Shown here piece after piece: positions 20,961-32,975 of a stretch of DNA of 64,000 nt (positions within the stretch are counted from its first letter, which is position 1; each line of letters starts with the position of its first letter). The stretch lies in contig JAJEKV010000062.1 in the NCBI GenBank assembly GCA_021234155.1, forward strand, positions 3,383,305-3,447,304, read 5' to 3'. The position numbers and the translations under genes were made by a program. Origin of the DNA: Isoetes taiwanensis (lineage: Eukaryota; Streptophyta; Lycopodiopsida; Isoetales; Isoetaceae). A model generated the notes under the pieces. That model saw only the letters and a list, made by a program, of their open reading frames with translations, was not told where the DNA came from and searched no databases.

Positions 20961-23000
20961 ATGGGGCTCCTATTATTGTTTCATTGCCAGATCTGGCTTA
21001 GGAACATGAGGCGATGCCGTCCATTAGTCATGGAGGTGTGGAATGGACATGTTTACGTTTGTAGGTGAAATAAAGAGCAGGCATTAAATAATAACATTAT
21101 TAGATTAATAGGTGTAATAGGATTTTGGGAGGTCACGCATTATCATGGGCACGGGGATAGGCAGGAATAATAGAATAAAATATGAATGAGTAGGTTAGGG
21201 TAGACGGTGGAGCGTATAGAGTTTAAGGTATTAGTTGATGCATAAGATAGTCTAGGATTTTGTGGAAAATAGCAAATGTGGTACATACTCAACTGAAGTG
21301 CAGTGAAGAATTGGAATTGGCAATGTAGACACATGTAATTGCAATGGGTGTGTGTGGAATTGCAACAAATACATCATGCCCTTAAAGTTGTTGTGCATGT
21401 GAGAGAACATAGTCTGATAACGTTAATCTCCACACCCTAAACCAAGTTTTCGGAGTTGTCCCTGTCTGTGAATATCTAACGTAATAACAGGGGGTTTCTT
21501 TTGTGTTTTTTGTATACTTTTTAATATGGTTTTGCTATGATTTCGTTGATGTATTTGTTTGACTATACTAGATAGTATTTCTAGAGTGCACCCTTTTTCA
21601 GCCGATTTCAGAAAGAAGGAGAGACCTATTATTATGCTAGATATTTAGGCTGAGATTTCACTGGCACAGTTATGGGCATGTCAATTAACTGAACATCAAT
21701 CCTTTGGTGGCATCTCAGATTTGAAGCTTCGATGATGATTCCACATTGAAAACTCTCACATCTAATTGCAAAACACTCGGTTAACTATCAGGAGGGCACT
21801 GCCGTAACTTTCAGATTATGATAATTGTCGTGGGTTGGATGCCTGCCAAGTAGAGAACAGATGCCATAGATTTTCACCAAGTTTGATTTTTTGAAAGTCT
21901 TGAACTAATTGCCGTTGCCGTGAGTGGAATCATCGCCTATCTTAGGTCACAGAAGGAAGCCGCAGTAGAGATTTTGCTCCTAAGTGCCATTGTCGATAGT
22001 AGAATCTGGTCCATAAGTAATGGAACTATTTTATTTTATTTTCATTTCTGTGAGCATGCAGAGGCACTTCATTTCAGTTTAGGGTTTCGAGGCCCTTCAG
22101 TTTAGGATTTGGAGGACTACAGTTCTGGCTTTCATCTGTGAGCCCAGACCCACAGTTCTGGCTTTTATCAGTGAGCCCATAGATTAATTTCAATTCATAT
22201 GATTTGGTTTGGTATATTGGGGATTGCATCATCTACGTCAATGTATGCTATGGCACCGCCAGATCTAGCAGGCGGCGAGTTATCCATTAGGTATGTCGGA
22301 CCCTTATTTGTGTGCACATATCAGGGAGGCAAAGGCAAAGGCAGGTTACAAGCAGCTCCACATAAGGTCTGTGATACGAATTAGAGTATTTATAGAGCTA
22401 GGAACATCGAATTTATAGCTTAAGACAAGAGCTAGAGTAAAGAGATAAGTTGCATTCCACAGGTTATATACTAAAAATAGGCTTATCGACTTAGCAATGC
22501 ACTCCAAGTAGAAATCCATTAAAACCTTCTCTTATGGACAAGGAATTAGGCTTGGGATCAATTCCGGACCCTGATGTTTCTTTTATGCCTTTTATGCTTG
22601 TCTCCAAGCTCTCGTTTTCTTTAGTAATGATAAACATAAGTCTTTTTGTGAGACTCCAATTTTTTATCATTCAAGATTTGTCAGTGCAATGTTGAATTGG
22701 CTAGTTAAGAATGGCAACGCAGTCTTTGGATAGAGGAATCAGAAGAAATGTTGTAGGCCAAGTCAGTTATACTAAATCCAGATGACAACAAGGTAAGCAA
22801 TTTGGCCTTTATGATTTATTTATGCAAATAAAAGGGAAGGGAACGAAGGATTTGGAAGCAATGAAGAAGAAAAGAAAAGCATGCTTTAGATGTTTTTTGG
22901 TAGGCTGAACATTAGAAGCAGTGTCACCTCTGAAGTAGACTGCAATGGCGAATGGGTGCAAACTGTTATTTCTGTATTCATGGTGTTAGAAGCAAGGATT
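20961..23000. other. Unassigned intergenic region
   Basis: No recognisable gene or element. AT-rich with small direct repeats only (for example, a phrase ending in AGTTCTGGCTTT(C/T)ATC(T/A)GTGAGCCCA occurs twice at about 22118-22180). Confidence 0.3.
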
Positions 23001-23239
23001 AAGAATAGAATAGAATAGAATATGATTTTATCGTCCACGGAGACCAACTGGCCTATGGGACCCAAGTACAAAGAGAGAGCAGCAGGCGTATTACTACCGT
23101 GATTAAAACCTCACCAGAAGGGTTTTCTGGGAAAAACCTTAGTAGCAATAAGGATGCCGACATACCGCACGCTTATATACATAATCACAAGTCTGGTGAG
23201 GTTAATGCCGGACCGTGGGGGCATAAGCGAAGTCCGCGC

Positions 23240-25050
23240 GATCCATTACCTCCCTGAGGTAATGATCACAACAAGCCTACAGAGGCCGCGGCTCAGTAGC
23301 TCATGCAAGGCCCGATGGGGCACAACTAACCGAGCATACCGAGCAGCCGGATATGCTCTGGCCGGCGCCCGAGGGGGCGGACTTTCATCCTCAATGGCTC
23401 GCTGACAAAGATCGATGACTCTGTCCTCACGCTGCCCGAATCCATCTCCCCGTCTCAACGCGGAGGTGGTGTGCACTGTCGTGATAATGGAAGCACCACC
23501 CCGCTTTTCATGGGTAGATGGGTGCTTGAGCAGTAGTGGTGTGGGCCCCTCGTGAGCATGGGATTAACTGTTGTCGATAATTTGCCACCTTGACATGTGA
23601 CAGGGGCCTCAAGATCCCAAAGCTTGGCCATGAAGCAAGCATCCAAGTATCCGCTTCAAGGCGCCCCAGCGTTCCTTCGGTGTATGCACCCGGTCCACAT
23701 CGTGCGGTGTCTGCACATTCCATAGCGAACCAGCGGGCTTGCTTGTCTTTCCAAAGAGGCTTTGACTCGCTTGGGCCCATCGCCTTGCCAAAAGCAAGGT
23801 TGGGCAGCCGGGCTTCATCCATAGCCACCACCTTACGGAAGTAAATAATGTGACGTTCAGTAGCAGACCCTCTCAGAATGGAAGGAAGCCTGTCTCTTGG
23901 AGCAAGATCGATATGGGACCGTGGATTTCACTCCGGTGCGGGGCCAAGAAAGCCTATCAGTATCTCATTTCTAGATCGTTCCAAGTGGTGAGGGATATCA
24001 GCCCCACACTTACGCCCCATAGAGGGAGGACGGTTCAACCAAGGCCCCGAACAAGTGTGCTGGTGATCCCATGCATACAACTCGCCTTGTGGACTGTTGT
24101 TTTGCATTGCATACGTGGCTTTCCACCGCTGCGGTGACCCGTAACCCGATGGATGCATCCCGGTGTGTGGTAGTAGAAAACTCAATGCCCAAATACTTAT
24201 AAGACCGAGCCACCTCCACTACACCGCCCGGTAAGTGAATGCACCCTTGTCTTGGCCAAGTTAACTCTCATGTCGGTGAATTGGCGTAAAGTGTCCAAAG
24301 CATCCGGTGGCGTTGCATGTCCTCCGGGGTATATCGCGGCAGGTCAACATCATCGCGATATATGAGTTGCCGGATTATGTGGTGCATCAACCGGCGCCTT
24401 CCCCGTGCTTTCGCCTAGCCATTCTTCTAGCCTGGTCAATGTACAAGCCGAAGAGCCGCGGGGATAAAGGGCAGCCCTGCCGCACCCCAATGCTACTAAC
24501 AACGGGCTCCCCGACAATTATTGAGACGAATCGAGCAAGCCCTCAGATGCGTCAGATATAACATTCTCAGAAGTCAGCGGGGGTCCCTAGTCGCTGTCTC
24601 AATCCGGTCCCACAACTTATCCCCGAGGCACCGTGGTCAAAAGCCTTTGCGAAATCCACAAAGCAACAAAGAGACATTTTTTGGCGTCGATTCGGCTATC
24701 CTCTATGAGTGTTCGGGCAGAGTGAAGATATGGTCAATAGTAGAATGCCGGGCGGAAGTCACCAACTGGCAGCTTGAGCGCGACTTCTCCATCCCTCGCC
24801 CAAAGTGTCAATGGCTCAAGAATCCGGCAAGCAACTTGGCAAAGCGTAACCGACCATAATGGTACGATAGTTGGCCGGGTGGGGGTCCCTTGCTTTGTAT
24901 ATGGGCACAACTCTACCGGTAGTCCAAAGTCGGGGAAGCCTTCTTGCAATGCCCCCGTTGAAGAGTCTTGAAGAACCCAGGCACCATTGGGGCCCCGCCC
25001 ACTTGAGAAGCTCACCAAGATACCATCCAAATCCGCCTTCCCGCATGTAG
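23240..25050 (-). pseudogene. LINE copy A reverse transcriptase and zinc knuckle, broken, YADD changed to YRDD
   Basis: RT entry block R-V-V-P-I-Y-K-A-R and N-Y-R-T-I-M-V-G-Y (25046-24816), palm, then the K-Y-L-G-I-E-F-S block (24219-24010). The catalytic box reads Y-R-D-D at 24349-24360 (plus coordinates) where the plus-strand LINE at 287-298 keeps Y-A-D-D. The C-terminal L-C-Q-R-A-I-E-D-E is a worn version of the knuckle. Confidence 0.78.
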
Positions 25051-25674
25051 TTGCAGCCTATTATGACATCCCCTTCAAGAATGACCCGGTGCTAGGCCGC
25101 TCTGCGGAGGGGCGGTGCCCGGCTCCCATTGGGTCATACAACCGGCCGCGCAAGTATCTCACCCATTGTTCGGGGTAATATTTCCCCGGGTCGCATGCGG
25201 GCTTACTCAAGACCTTTCTCCGAAGGCCCTAGGATGGCGGTCTAGAAGACCAAACATCATTCTTTGAGCTCATAAGGTACCCGGCTTTCTTGGTCTTGAG
25301 GAAGGAGCGGTATTGACGGGACGGACTGGCGAATGGTGGGGTCCAAAGACTTGGCGGAGCCATCGTTTTCAGCTCAGGACATTCGTCATCGAACCGGTGA
25401 TTGCGGGGAAGGTGGTTGCAGCCCCGTGGATCGCCGAGAGCGATCTCTCCCAAAGCATCTATCCCCTACCCTCGAAGGAGCCGGGTTGGGGATGGGCCGC
25501 CCGATGTTGAAGTGTGGGGAGTTGCGGCCTCCCGGCAGCTCATGCTCAAGCATCCTCGCATAGACCGGGCCGCGATGATCATAGTCCGACGCAACCGTGG
25601 TACATGGGGTGTTGGGGCAATGGGTGCTTTCGGTTGGCTCGCCAATCTATTCAAGCAGAAGGGTGATGGTCGAG

Positions 25675-26433
25675 TTACTTCGTCCCTACCACCGTCCCCG
25701 AATGGGGCAAGTGATCAAGTGTAGGCATTGCTCGCCCTACGCAGCACGTAATCCACCACACCGGTGTCAGCCCCCTGGTTCTCCCGTCACCACAAGTGGC
25801 GGTGGAGAACGCCACGCGGTCTTGACCATTGCAAATGACCAGGTCAAAGATCTTGCCCAAACCTTGGTCACGGGCCATATGCGGTGTCCGCTCAGCGTCA
25901 TCCGACGCCTTTGGCCAAACCATCTCTGCGGGGTCCATTTGCAACACATCCTCGACTAGAGGTGCGAATTTTGGGATGCTTGCCCCCGGCGGCGCATTGA
26001 AATCTCCAAGCAACATGACCTTGCCCAATTAATGCATCACGTATGTCATCATATAGATCGACATAGGGCTCTGCCGCCCACATCCGATGCGTGTGGTAAA
26101 GTTGCTCGGCATCGAAGTAGCAAGCCGCCACAAAGAGAGGGCCATGCCGTTTCCTCGCACTGCACTCCACGGTGTATCTGCCTTGCCGTCAGCCTACACG
26201 GGGAGACCGATTGGGCCAAAGGAATGCGGTAATAACACGCAATTCCTCCGGCGGTCCTCGTTTCCGGTGCACTCATTGAAGACGGAGTAGCTGGCGGTAT
26301 CCCGCAAATCGTAGCTGTGACCGGCATGTTCCCATGTTTCCATGAGGAAGATAAGGTCCATGTCCATGGCGACCGGAATTTTGATCCCCCTTCGCCATGG
26401 AAAGTTACCGCGGCAATTCCGGGATACCACCAC
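25675..26433 (-). pseudogene. LINE copy A endonuclease (EEP/APE fold), broken
   Basis: Segments show N-C-R-G, M-E-T-W-E-H-A-G, F-N-E-C-T-G and L-L-G-D-F-N, the hallmark blocks of the LINE endonuclease that nicks target DNA. The matching protein in copy B (35206-36059) has W-N-C-R-G, M-E-T-W-E-H-A-G-H and G-D-F-N-A. At least two frame changes disrupt it. Confidence 0.8.
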
Positions 26434-26445
26434 GAGGCACGATCC

Positions 26446-27210
26446 CTATTTAGTGGCATGCATCGCCACTTCAGTCGGTGGTAGTGGTGGTCGTGGGGAG
26501 CGGAAGATGTGGATGCCTCGTCTGCCTGGGGCCCCTCGAGGGGACTCGAGGGGCCTGAGTGTCAGATCCCCGTTTGGCTGCTGAACTGGCAAGCATCCTT
26601 CCGGACCACCCCGCCCGCCCCTCCATGTCTGCAAGGGGCGGCCCACGACTTTGGGCTCACGCCTTTGGTCTCTTGTTGTCTTTGGGGTCAAGTCCAACGC
26701 GTCTGAGCCGTCCCCTTCAACTTCCGGTACGACGCGGGATGGCCACCTCCTGCACGCTCTCACTCTGTGAAGATGACCACCCGGGGCGCATCGTGGTGCT
26801 GAATTCCATGACGACTTCGCCTTTCCAATGGTCACAGGTGCTAGGAACATCATCGGTCCAAGATCTGTATCGGAGTCGGGAAGTGAGATGTTCTCCGACT
26901 CCTCCGTCGGCCTCGCGACTACCACATTGCGGCTCCCGCCTCTGTTCTCGGTTCGGCGGGGCCGCACCGTGTTTGGTTGAGGTGGGTGAGGCATAGTCGG
27001 GCCCGGGCCGGGTGGTGGCGCCCGGCGTGATCCCGATGTCCGCAGCATGTGTTCGAGGTTGACGCCCCTGTAGGTTGGTGGGTTCGGGGTTGGTGTGTTC
27101 TTTTTTGTGGTTTTTGTTCTCGAAATCCGGGCTCGGCTCTTGCCGGGGCGTTGTCATGTCTTGACATCTCAGCGTGCAATGGCGGAGTTGCTCATGTGCC
27201 ACCGGCATGG
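26446..27210 (-). pseudogene. LINE copy A ORF1-like region, broken
   Basis: H-E-Q-L-R-H-C-T at the N-terminal side matches H-E-Q-L-R-Q-C-T in copy B. Further on, N-V-V-V-A-R-P and D-L-T-P-K-T-T-R-D-Q-R-R-E parallel N-V-V-V-R-G-L and D-L-T-P-M-Q-Q-E-S-R-R of copy B and the C-terminal block of the intact ORF1 at 1619-2332. Confidence 0.65.
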
Positions 27211-27480
27211 AGGCCCTTGCCTTCGGGCAGCAGCGCCGAAGCTCACAGCTCGATCTCGTGCTAAATCCCTTTACTCGGCGCGTTCGCTTTGGCTAGCTTC
27301 AAAGCGGCCACGGAATCCTTGTCTCAGTGGCGGCCTCGCAACCTCGGCTGAGAGGCTGCTGTGCTCACCGTCGTGGCCTTAGCCTCCTCAACCTCGTTTG
27401 GATCAGGGAGCGGGTTCTGTGTCTCTGCTCTACCCAGGTTCTGTCTGCGTCCCGGCTTCCCGCCAACCGCCAACGGTGTC

Positions 27481-28016
27481 TACGCCCCCTCATATCGCAA
27501 GCTCTTCGGCGGTATTCTTTCTGTCAAATTGTAACAAGTGGATGCTATCTCTGCACGTAAATGCAGCGATCCTCAATTACGTGATTAGATGCGTTTTCCG
27601 CACTAACCGCTCACAAGCAATATCCAGAGATGTTATGTTCTCCACTGCCGGGAGGCCCGCAAAGGCGTAATCGTTGGCCTCAACCCTCGCTCGATGCGGC
27701 TCCAAGGTTCGACCGGGCGGATTGCCCGTGTGGCCCGCCTGTGGGTGTCGGGCCTTGGCTCGGGCCTCCCTCTTCATGGAAGACGCGTCTCCCCGCCTCG
27801 CAGGCCTCTTCCTTGGTGGCCCCGCTTCATGGTCTTCCTGCAGGGGCTCGCTGTGGGGTCAACCGTGGTTGGTGTGTTTGGGCCTTCCTGTGATGGGTTG
27901 GTGTGGTGGGAGGTAGCTCACCAACCAAGTGTGGGTCCACACACGGGGGGTGGTCTGTGGGCCATGACTTGGGGTATGACTTGGGCGACGACTCTGGATA
28001 TCGGTGTGTACCGGCC
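27481..28016. other. GC-rich unassigned stretch flanking LINE copy A
   Basis: Composition like LINE A but no protein homology that I can recognise. It may be LINE 5' UTR or a different element. Confidence 0.3.
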
Positions 28017-28375
28017 GCCACAAAACCCTAGCACACAGCCCGGAAAAGTGCAGATTTGAGCACTGAAACAAAGACAAGCATGCAGGTATCATACACCGTT
28101 GGAAAGATCTCTGAACCAGCTTTCCAACAAGCCCAAGCACATAAAAATATGACACCGGATGTGTGAGATATAGTCGGTCGGAAGTGTCTACCAATTGCCA
28201 CGTAAAACCCTAGCACACAGCCCGGAAAAGTGCCAATTTGAGCACAGAAACAAAGCCAAGCATGCAGGTACCATACACCGCTGGAAAGATCTCTGAACCA
28301 GCTTTCCAACAAGCCCAAGCACATGAGAATCTGACACCGGATGCGAGAGATATGACTGATCAAAATTCTGCCGCA
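28017..28375. repeat. Tandem repeat, two units of ~180 bp
   Basis: Units at 28017-28196 and 28197-28375 are about 90% alike, both containing AAAACCCTAGCACACAGCCC and GAACCAGCTTTCCAACAAGC. Two copies only; possibly a satellite-like seed or an element terminus. Confidence 0.85.
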
Positions 28376-29216
28376 AGACGAGAGGAAGGAGTTTCAACTC
28401 TATCTGTGGGTTCTAGCAAGAGATTAAGCCATTATGTTGAATGGCTACATTATTTTTTGCATTTCAGTTTGAATGGCACTTTTTTATATTGTCGTTCTTT
28501 TGCATGGCTATAAAATGAAGTGCCGTTCTCTGCATGGCTGGAGGACTCCAGAATGGTACTGCAACATTCAAATTAAACCCTTGCATAGGTGATGCTATAG
28601 ATGCCACAATTTATGTTACCTATAGCCTCACTAGTTGTATCACAGATAATGTCATTAACTTTGTTATGACACTATACGTATTGCTATTAGCATCAATTAT
28701 AGCGTCATTAGTTGTGACATATATAGCATCAGCATTAGTGCCCTCTGCTAACATTATAGGTGTTGTTATTAGCATCAAATATTTGCATTTTTTGAGTCAC
28801 AACTTATGTCAATTTTCGTTTGGCCATAGTTTATTCCACCATAGATGTTTAGCATCACCAAAATTGTCAGATGTTGTCCCATCAGTCATGTCAAGCTTTA
28901 TGTCAATTCATGTAATGACACTATGAGTGTTAATATTAACAATATGATTGAAGATGCAATATTTTGATAACTACTTTCACTTATTGTACAATCTATAGTA
29001 GTCCATCTCGTTAACATCAGAAGTAATGTCATACTTCAAGTATTTTTTTCCTACAATGACATTGTTTACAGGCAGAACATCTCAATTCTAGTTTGTATAT
29101 GCTGGTCTAAGAGGTGCCTTTTCAGATGGATTGTTGAATTACTGTTCATATGGTTTGTGGATCTTGCAATGGCAGAGATATGTACTTCATTTCCCTTGTC
29201 TCTTGCAGTTTTTTAG
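28376..29216. other. AT-rich stretch with scattered GTCA/TGAC words
   Basis: No gene recognised. 28590-28930 is internally repetitive at low level (TTAGCATCA, TGTCATTA, TTATGACA), which yields a spurious 130-codon frame. Confidence 0.35.
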
Positions 29217-29299
29217 CGCAATAGCCTAACCTAGAGTGGCGCATTATCTCGATAGACTAGGCTTCGAGATAATGCGCCACTCTAGGTTAGGCTGTTGCG
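29217..29299. repeat. Near-perfect 83-bp palindrome
   Basis: Arms 29217-29252 and 29264-29299 pair at 35 of 36 positions with an 11-base loop. The high identity implies recent origin or active correction between arms. No TIR transposase or target duplication is evident. Confidence 0.88.
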
Positions 29300-29896
29300 A
29301 TTTTGATCTAAAGAAATAAAGGGTTGAGAAAAATAAAGAAGTCGATGCTGGTTGGAAACGTCCCGCCCTCAAATGCTTGCGGTCGTGCTCCGACCTTCAT
29401 CAGGCAGAGAGATCTTTAACCTCTTTAAGATATCTTTTTTTACAGAAAGATCGAACCATAGCGTAGCTTTAAGCAAGCCAGCCATTACGGCAGAACATGA
29501 TGGCCTTCGCCGTAATGCACCCACAATTCAACCTCGCCTTCCTTCCTTGTATTTATTAATAAATATCTGGCCGTCATCAACAAGTAGTCTTCTACCTTCT
29601 CTGTTCTGTGCTTCGAACCTCAGGAGCGTGGTTTTTTTGTTTGCTGATTTCTCCCATTTCTTCATTGCCCCTTATCTTGATCCTTAATTTCATGAGTTAT
29701 CTGCTCTTCTTTTTCGTGTCCAGTGCTTGGATGCAAAGGGTAATGAGTGTTTTTGATTTGATTCCAACACAAAACAGGCCAGGTCTAGCTGATTATCCAT
29801 GGGATGAAGGTTTGACGCTTGTGGGTTTCTGTCTGAAGCTGGAACCATCGTAAGTTTCAAGATTGGTGTTATGCTTTTTGGAAATTAGAAAGGAAC

Positions 29897-31560
29897 ATGG
29901 AATCCCAAGCTACTACTTTGACGGCTGCGTCTGCAATGTCTCATGAAATGGAAAAAGCCAATAGTGCTCTGTCATTAACGGATAGCTTGCCAGTTTATGC
30001 CAAAGAACTTATTGCCGGGGGTGTTGCTGGGGTATTTGCTAAGACAGCAATAGCTCCTCTGGAATGCCTTAAGATTTTGTTTCAGGTAACCAAATAGTTG
30101 TTGCAGTTTACAAATTTTTGGTCTTGCAAACAATTCCATTGGTAAGAGATGTTTTTGATGGATATTATATTCAGACACGAGCTGGCAATTTTCAAACTTT
30201 AGGGATAAGTCGTTCCTTGATTTCTATATTTCGAACAGAGGGCATTTGAGGCTTTTACAGGTATGTTAATTTTGGTTAAAGTTATTTTGTTAACCTACAA
30301 ATTTAGAAAATATTTTGTTAGAAAAGAAGGCGAATATGTATCTTCAAAGGCTTATCAATTAGTGTCGACCAACTTCTTCACGAGACGCAAGACAGATTAT
30401 GTTCTCAGCTTACTCCTGAGGAAAAACGTTTGATTTTTGAGGAATATTTGGGTATCTTATCTTATGCATAGACAGGTGGCTACACTCAGTGGATTATCTT
30501 TGTCTGCTGGGATTTTATTCCTGTCTCTGCATCTATGTGTGTACTTCTTCTGGAATATTGAATAAGAATTTGTTGTCCTTCAAAAAAAAATAAAACAATA
30601 TGCCAATTTATCTACAGCAGGAAAACTAGTTTGTTTCCCCAGTGTTAGGACATAATGCTACAGGATCACCATTGTTTCCCATGTAAACACTGGTCATCAA
30701 TGGATTGGGGGCTTTTTTTTCCTTTGATTTATTAGGGGAAATGGTGCTAGCATTTCTACTAGAGATCTAGTAGGGGTTCTAAGAGTACAAGGCTCTGAGT
30801 ATGGACTTCTATTCATGGATCAGAGAAGTGGTAGCAGTTTCATAATCAACTGTATGTATATAAATGTTTTATCATTCGAATATAATACAGATTCTTGCCT
30901 TCAAAAAAGAAAAAAAAAAAAGGTGCTAGCATTGTAAGAATTGTCCCGTTGTAAGAATTGTCTCGTATGCTGCATTGCACTTCATGACATATGAGCAATA
31001 TCGGAGGTGGCTAATAGAAAACCATCCAGAAACTGGCACTGGGTCTGTTGTTGACCTGCTTGCTGGATCCTTAGCGGGAGGGACAGCTGTTCTCTGCACA
31101 TATCCATTAGACTTTGTTCGAACTAGATTGGCATATCAGGTTGTATATCTTTGCTTTTGTTCTTTTATATCTTAGATGCCCTTTCTCTTCTTATTTTTAC
31201 ACTCGGAAAGACCTGATACACACTCAAAACAATTTACAGTTGGTTACGGAATAAATATAGCATTGAGTATATCCATTATTAAGTTGGAGCAAGAATTGAT
31301 TTTATACTTCCTCTTTTGGAACAGGGAAATTTACTTCCTATGAGAAATGACTGTAGTTGCATACATGTTGCTCCTAATATTGAGTTGTCTCTTTTGTGCA
31401 TTTGTCTATTTCCATATCTAAATTTTAATAAGGGAATTCATAGATTCCAGATACTCCAACTGAATCTGCCATCAAGTATACTGGCATACGGAGTTCCTTT
31501 GATTCTTCATGTTCTTCATCGGAGGTAATTGCCATGTTCTTTTGGCTCTCACCATTGTCT
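29897..31560 (+). pseudogene. Mitochondrial carrier (SLC25, CoA-carrier-like), decayed
   Basis: Exon 1 (29897-30085) encodes an N-terminus and the first carrier signature ([11 protein letters not shown], then [11 protein letters not shown]). Exon 2 (30175-30260) continues T-R-A-G-N-F...R-T-E-G-I-stop-G-F-Y-R, where a TGA at 30247-30249 replaces an expected leucine. Exon 3 begins G-N-G-A-S-I at about 30737, is interrupted by a retroposon (30755-30921), resumes V-R-I-V at 30934 with an extra 17-bp duplication, and runs to 31139 through [15 protein letters not shown] and [14 protein letters not shown] worn exon 4 starts near 31450. Sequence is close to plant CoA transporters of the inner mitochondrial membrane. 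The stop, the insertion and the duplication make it non-functional. Confidence 0.85.
30755..30921 (+). mobile_element. SINE-like poly(A) retroposon, 167 bp
   Basis: The insert is bounded by a 12-bp target duplication GGTGCTAGCATT (30743-30754 and 30922-30933) and ends in an A-rich tail (30903-30921) after CTTGCCTTC. It splits carrier exon 3 exactly between codons for G-A-S-I and V-R-I-V. No tRNA-like box A or B was evident, so it may be a short 5'-truncated LINE instead. Another tail of the same kind (TTGTCCTTC then A-run, about 30574-30590) lies in the preceding intron. Confidence 0.85.
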
Positions 31561-31599
31561 GTCTTGGCTTGTTTTGTTGGACTAGTGGATTTAGCTCTG

Positions 31600-32500
31600 G
31601 AGTACCTAGCATTGTTTCATCACTAAAGGTTGTTGGCCTGCATTCTACCACTATCTCTAAATCCGGCGATCTCTTCTCAACTGCGAATCCAAAATCAACC
31701 ATCTTTTTTGTTTCTCTGTTGTATGGGACTGAAGTGAGGTTCTTGCAATATCTATAGCATGGCTATTGGAACACGTCTTTAGCATTTCCTCAGAATTCCT
31801 AATATTTTCTAACTTGATTATGCTTGGAATGTTTGGAATGTGCCCAATATTCCTGGTTTTTGCTGCTGCTATTCAGCAGAGGCAACTCATGCTTATCTCA
31901 GACAAGCATAAAAATAGTAAAGCCCTTAATTGTTTCATTATGCAATTGGTTTTGTTTTGCCTTAAATTCTTTACTGGTATTACCCTGTCTATAGAGCTTG
32001 CTAAAGACTGGTCTGTAACAAGGTCTCATGAGTCAAAGACAGAACTTCTTGCTCCATCATGATATATATCAACTACTGAATAACTTGACTTGCACTATCT
32101 TGAGTAGCAGCAGCAAAAGATTTTGAAGTTTCTGAATCACATTTTGGCACGTATAATATCTACCTGGACATCAAAATACGTACAGATCCAATTCCTTTTA
32201 AGAGGTTATCAAGGCCTCAATATTGCTGTCATAGACCTCTCGAAAAGAACACATTTGGCATGCTAGATTTGGTCTCATAGGAGGCAGAGCTATAAGAGAG
32301 CTATCTAGCCTGTCTTTAATTGAAGGCATGCCCCACTTGCATTGTCGAGTCTTTAATGTGAGACATGTCATTTGGGAAAGCAAATTCAAGTTCTTTATCT
32401 TACACATGCTGCAGACAGAGCTGAAACAGTGTTTGAGGTCATTGATTTGGGTTTCTACATTTATGGCGTGGAAGTATGGGGACATCTTACCTGCACTTGG
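31600..32500 (+). pseudogene. Ty1/Copia polyprotein relic (gag-pre-integrase region)
   Basis: The frame from 32241 to about 32502 reads H-I-W-H-A-R-F-G-L-I-G-G-R-A-I-R-E-L and S-L-I-E-G-M-P-H-L, matching the gag-pre-integrase box of Copia elements (W-H-x-R-x-G-H...G-L-P). The CxxC partner of the zinc finger is not convincing and there is no integrase core or RT. The preceding 600 bp (31600-32200) may be worn gag or protease sequence but I cannot identify it. Confidence 0.5.
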
Positions 32501-32975
32501 ATAGATTATTTGCTAGATTCCATATGGAGGACTATAGAAAGGCTCACATCAATGGCTAATGAGAGTTCAGCCACTACAGCAGACTGCACACATATGTTCT
32601 CTAATTCTTTTCTTTTTCAGTTAGAATAGAATAGAATAGAATAGAATAGAATAGAATAGAATAGATTAGATTTTTTATCGTCCACGGAGACCGATTGGCC
32701 TATGGGACCCAAACAAAAAGAGAGCAGCAAGTGCATTACTGTCAGGATTAAAAAACCCCCCACCCCGAAGGGTTTTCGAGGGAAAAACCTTAGCAGTAAT
32801 AAGTATGCTGCCACGCTGTACAATTGTATAGGACAGTTCAATCCCGTCCCGAAGGACACAACTGAGTCCGTGCATCCATAACCTCCTGGAGGTACGACCC
32901 CAACAAACCCACTGACGCCGTATTCAATAACTCATGCAACGGTTGGCCAGGCACTAGTGATCAAACATACCACTC

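Larger units (their letters stand above)
23001..27480 (-). mobile_element. LINE copy A: near full-length, GC-rich, decayed
   Basis: Reading leftward it contains an ORF1-like region (about 27210-26446), an AP-endonuclease region (26433-25675), RT (about 25050-23900), the zinc-knuckle C-terminus (about 23640-23240), a 3' UTR with a hairpin (23090-23149) and a (TTCTA)n tail (plus strand 23003-23022). The order is the same as copy B at 32.6-36.9 kb, and the 3' 900 bp align throughout. Many frameshifts make it inactive. It is far richer in G+C and CpG than its flanks. The 5' boundary is uncertain; ORF1-like sequence may extend to about 27480. Confidence 0.85.

Noticed and set aside
24500-27300. 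Many long overlapping frames on both strands, possible genes
   Set aside because: They are by-products of the GC-rich LINE copy A; only minus-strand frames matching LINE proteins are retained.
28534-28926. 130-codon frame, possible small membrane protein
   Set aside because: Low-complexity, internally repetitive AT-rich DNA with S/I/V/T repeats; no conserved motif.
31766-32062. 98-codon hydrophobic frame, possible membrane protein
   Set aside because: Hydrophobicity comes from T-rich DNA; no family signature, no splice context, and it overlaps the Copia-like relic.
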